NCBI GenBank assembly: GCA_030754315.1
Contig: JASMAO010000166.1
Span: 1 to 5,283, forward strand
Length of the DNA stretch: 5,283 nt
Direction: 5' to 3'
Source of the DNA: SAR202 cluster bacterium
Lineage (GTDB): Bacteria > Chloroflexota > Dehalococcoidia > Lucifugimonadales > JASMAO01
Part shown: one piece after another, positions 5,054-5,283 of the stretch
How the letters are laid out: the number at the start of each line of letters is the position of its first letter
Position numbering within the stretch: the first letter of the stretch is position 1
Notes under the pieces: generated by a model
The model's input: only the letters and a program-made list of their open reading frames with translations
Database searches by the model: none
What the model was told of the DNA's origin: nothing
Translations under genes and position numbers: made by a program

Positions 5054-5283
5054 TTACAAAAATTGTTGTGGGATACCGGCAGTATCGGTGGACTCCTCTG
5101 ACATCTTGAGATCGACGATGTTCAGCTGCAAGCGTCTTGTCCCGTTCCACTCATTTAATGTCATCTTGTAGACAATATCGATCTGATCCCCGGGTTTCAG
5201 ATTGTGATCTTGTTGGAACGCGATTGCGTTCCAACAGGTACCATCACAATCTATTTGCATCTGGGTGTGTTTTTTGTCAGCAC
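5054..5283 (-). CDS. recJ: Single-stranded-DNA exonuclease RecJ, C-terminal end only
   Basis: The gene runs out of the window on the right; 75 residues and the TAA stop are visible. RecJ degrades single-stranded DNA 5' to 3' in recombination and mismatch or base-excision repair. The visible part matches the end of the RecJ oligonucleotide-binding (OB) domain: a W-N-AIAF strand (cf. W-x-AIGF/AIAF in the family), then LKPGDQIDIVYKMTLNEWNG and RRLQLNIVDL. The NEWNG-x-RRLQLN-hydrophobic-D pattern is characteristic. After it comes a short polar tail ending PQQFL. The frame stays open through the window edge at 5283, so no start lies inside; internal ATGs such as the one at 5260 are not starts. The catalytic DHH and DHHA1 domains lie outside and cannot be checked. 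It converges on lgt. Confidence 0.85.
   Translation of the reverse strand, partial: ADKKHTQMQIDCDGTCWNAIAFQQDHNLKPGDQIDIVYKMTLNEWNGTRRLQLNIVDLKMSEESTDTAGIPQQFL

Noticed and set aside
4787..5171. Short overlapping reading frames on both strands in the lgt-recJ gap (4838-5029 +, 4860-5171 +, 4787-5044 -)
   Set aside because: They overlap each other, have no ribosome binding site or family motif, show a composition like random translation, and one runs into the well-supported recJ frame.

Overview
This is an ordinary-looking stretch of bacterial chromosome of moderate GC (about 45-50% by eye). It holds six protein-coding genes, two of them cut by the window edges, and no sign of phage, insertion sequence, CRISPR array, rRNA or tRNA. 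Five genes belong to known families: an SPFH/band-7 membrane protein, the excinuclease subunit UvrC, a XerC/XerD-type tyrosine recombinase, the lipoprotein-modifying enzyme Lgt, and the exonuclease RecJ. The sixth is a short, unrecognised protein with one C-terminal membrane segment. The organism cannot be fixed from one window. The divergent Lgt active-site motifs, the style of the small membrane protein, and the mixture of Shine-Dalgarno-led and apparently leaderless genes are compatible with Chloroflexota (a SAR202/Dehalococcoidia-like lineage), but this is an impression from memory, not a search result.

Layout from left to right: the 3' end of the SPFH gene (+) converges on uvrC (-) across 102 bp, with a hairpin over the uvrC stop codon. 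The minus-strand genes read xerC, then a 113-residue membrane protein 23 bp later, then uvrC 107 bp later, and probably form an operon. A weak second promoter candidate, a dyad and a hairpin lie just before uvrC. A 234-bp divergent region separates xerC from lgt. It carries a convincing TTGACT-17-TACAAT promoter for lgt and an extended -10 element only 6 nt from the xerC ATG, which points to a leaderless xerC transcript. lgt (+) then converges on the 3' end of recJ (-) across a 281-bp non-coding gap with several small hairpins.

Together the minus-strand genes serve DNA maintenance: UvrC makes the two incisions of nucleotide-excision repair, XerC/D resolves chromosome dimers, and RecJ degrades 5' single-stranded ends in recombination and repair. 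The two plus-strand genes are membrane or envelope functions. I found no clear evidence of an undescribed system. The observations most worth a second look are the Lgt with substitutions at several positions regarded as catalytic, the small membrane protein in the DNA-repair operon, the predicted leaderless xerC start, and the palindromic elements before uvrC.
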